A stretch of 64,000 bases of DNA from the NCBI RefSeq assembly GCF_030161895.1, contig NZ_BSVB01000001.1:2480001-2544000 (forward strand). The letters are read 5' to 3'. Shown in pieces: positions 62,774-64,000 of the stretch (the first letter of the stretch is position 1; the number at the start of each line of letters is the position of its first letter). The notes beneath the pieces are model-generated. The model made no database searches, had not been told where the DNA came from, and saw only the letters and a program-made list of their open reading frames with translations. A program made the position numbers and the translations under genes. This DNA comes from Pseudolysinimonas kribbensis (GTDB taxonomy: Bacteria > Actinomycetota > Actinomycetes > Actinomycetales > Microbacteriaceae).

Positions 62774-64000
62774 TCAGATCCAGGTCGGGAACCAGTAATG
62801 CAGCCGGAGATAGTCCAGGGGGATGGTCTGCCCGATCCACAGCGGCCAGAAGAAGACGCTCAACACGGCGCACAGGCCGAGGAAGACGCCGACGAGGGCG
62901 AGCCCGCGCACCCGCTGGGGCGCCGGGTCGTCCCGGGTGCCGACGAGCACCCGGATCGTCGCGACCAGGCACAGCAGCAGGTAGGGCTCGAACGCGATCG
63001 AATAGAACTGGAAGATCGTGCGGTCCACGTAGAGCAGCCAGGGCAGGTATCCGGCACCGAGCCCCGCCAGCACGAGCGCCTCGCGCCACACGCTCCGCCG
63101 GCGCACGGCACCCCAGACGACGCGCACGACGAGAAAGAACGCCGCCGCCGTGGCGGCCCACCAGATGAGCGGGTTCGCGAGCTCGAGGATCTCGGCCGCC
63201 GTGCCGTTGCCGTTGTCGTGGTAGTACATCGACGTCGGCCGCACCAGGAACAGCCAGGTGAAGGGGTTGGCCTGGTAGGCGTGCGGCGTGCTCTCGTGGA
63301 TGTTGTAGTTCCAGATCTCGCCCTGGTAGTGCCACCAGTTCTGCACCGCGACCGGCACCCCGCTGAGCAGACCGGTCGCGGGCGAACCGCCGTTCTGGAT
63401 CCACGTGCGGTCGTAACCGCCCGAGGTGGCGAACCAGCCGGTCCAGGTCGCGAGGTAGGTCGCGAGGCCGAGCGGCACCACGAGCAGGAAGGTCGCCCAC
63501 GACTGCTGCAGGAAGCTGCTCGAGGAGTAGAAGCCGATGCCCGCGCGCTTGCGCAGCACGATCTCGCTGAGCACGACGAAGACGCCGAACCCGGCCAGGA
63601 AGTAGAAGCCGCTCCACTTGGTGCCCGCCATGAGGCCGAACGAGACCGCCGCGAGCAGGAGCCACGGCCGCCACCACAGGATCGGTCCCCAGTCGGTCGG
63701 CTGCCCGGCCTCCCCTCGGTGCGCGACCCACTCCGTCAGTCGTCGCAGGGTCCACCCGCGATCCAGGAGCACGAGGATGACGCCCACGAGCCCCCAGAAC
63801 GCGACGATGTCGTCGAGCAGCGCGACGCGGCTCATGACGATCGCATTGCCGTCGATCGCCATGAGGCCGCCCGCGATCGTGGTCAGCAGCGTCGAGCGGA
63901 ACAGCAGGTGGGCGAGCACCATGACGAGCGCGACGAGCAGGATGCCGACGACCGCCGTCGAGATCCGCCACCCCCACGAGCTGGCCGCCCCGCCGGATGC
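62774..64000 (-). CDS. pmt: Dolichyl-phosphate-mannose protein O-mannosyltransferase (partial)
   Basis: The frame is open through the right edge, so the N-terminus is missing; 408 residues are present. ASSWGWRIS and the many long helices, GGLMAIDGNAIVMSRVALLDDIVAFWGLV, GTKWSGFYFLAGFG, WNYNIHESTPHAYQANPFTWLFLVRPTSMYY and the C-terminal PLDYLRLHYWFPTWI are typical of actinobacterial PMT. It transfers mannose from polyprenyl phosphate mannose to Ser/Thr of exported proteins. The Pro/Thr-rich neighbour at 54960-56672 is a possible substrate (inference). Confidence 0.9.
   Translation of the reverse strand, partial: ASGGAASSWGWRISTAVVGILLVALVMVLAHLLFRSTLLTTIAGGLMAIDGNAIVMSRVALLDDIVAFWGLVGVILVLLDRGWTLRRLTEWVAHRGEAGQPTDWGPILWWRPWLLLAAVSFGLMAGTKWSGFYFLAGFGVFVVLSEIVLRKRAGIGFYSSSSFLQQSWATFLLVVPLGLATYLATWTGWFATSGGYDRTWIQNGGSPATGLLSGVPVAVQNWWHYQGEIWNYNIHESTPHAYQANPFTWLFLVRPTSMYYHDNGNGTAAEILELANPLIWWAATAAAFFLVVRVVWGAVRRRSVWREALVLAGLGAGYLPWLLYVDRTIFQFYSIAFEPYLLLCLVATIRVLVGTRDDPAPQRVRGLALVGVFLGLCAVLSVFFWPLWIGQTIPLDYLRLHYWFPTWI

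Noticed and set aside
1..64000. rRNA, tRNA, insertion sequence, prophage, attachment site or replication origin
   Set aside because: I looked for conserved rRNA/tRNA segments, transposase or integrase motifs, terminal repeats and DnaA-box clusters and saw none; faint tRNA-like folds cannot be excluded without a covariance search.

Overview
The window is high-GC DNA with dense, short-spaced operons, leaderless-looking promoters and actinobacterial families (DUF4349, DUF3060, DUF2891, class I RNR with paired NrdR boxes, a protein O-mannosyltransferase). It fits a chromosome of a Microbacteriaceae-like actinobacterium; the family assignment is inference. I see no rRNA, tRNA, CRISPR array, phage or insertion sequence.

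A dominant technical feature is about 27 single-base reading-frame breaks in about 55 genes. In every case both halves stay conserved in two frames. All but one are repaired by adding one base, mostly in a run of G or C, and every repaired gene has its family's normal length. I treat these as assembly or basecalling errors and annotate the repaired genes as whole CDSs.

Layout. (1) 0.2-5.8 kb: two divergent gene sets around an IclR regulator (N-acyl-D-amino-acid deacylase, PfkB kinase, KDPG aldolase; SelA-like PLP lyase, RidA). They can be read as a route from an N-acyl amino-sugar acid through 2-keto-3-deoxygluconate to pyruvate. Two near-identical operators (1873-1889, 3476-3492) tie them together. 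(2) 5.8-8.7 kb: an ABC-2 exporter and a LolA-like protein. (3) 8.8-26.6 kb: a large catabolic locus. Its minus-strand operon encodes a sugar-type importer, an SDR and a Liv-type importer; the plus-strand operon encodes two metallo-beta-lactamase-fold lactonase-like enzymes, an SDR, two HIBADH-family dehydrogenases, a cupin and a carboxymuconolactone decarboxylase (CMD) protein, followed by an FCD-type GntR regulator and two double-domain CMD proteins. GntR-type sites lie at four promoters. I cannot name the substrate; this is the best candidate for an undescribed system. (4) 26.7-31.5 kb: small membrane and cell-envelope proteins, an FMN reductase, a truncated-haemoglobin-like protein and an MFS transporter. 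(5) 31.6-35.4 kb: nrdAB behind two NrdR boxes; NrdB has the residues of subclass Ic (Phe in place of the radical Tyr, Glu as first metal ligand). (6) 35.5-37.3 kb: TetR and a YhgE-like membrane protein, divergent. (7) 37.3-46.3 kb: a Tm-1-like protein plus TIM-barrel partner (the two halves of tomato Tm-1), a MocR regulator, and a cupin/Gfo-Idh-MocA/isomerase/sugar-ABC operon without its own ATPase. (8) 46.3-47.4 kb: YefM-YoeB toxin-antitoxin and a hypothetical gene. (9) 47.4-59.3 kb: hrpA containing an internal palindromic element, then DUF2891, aldo/keto reductase, YyaL-type thioredoxin-domain protein, DUF3060 lipoprotein, CoA-binding protein and metY. (10) Two paralogous signal-peptide plus multi-helix membrane proteins (55.0-56.7, 59.3-62.7 kb) flank metY, and a protein O-mannosyltransferase runs off the right end.
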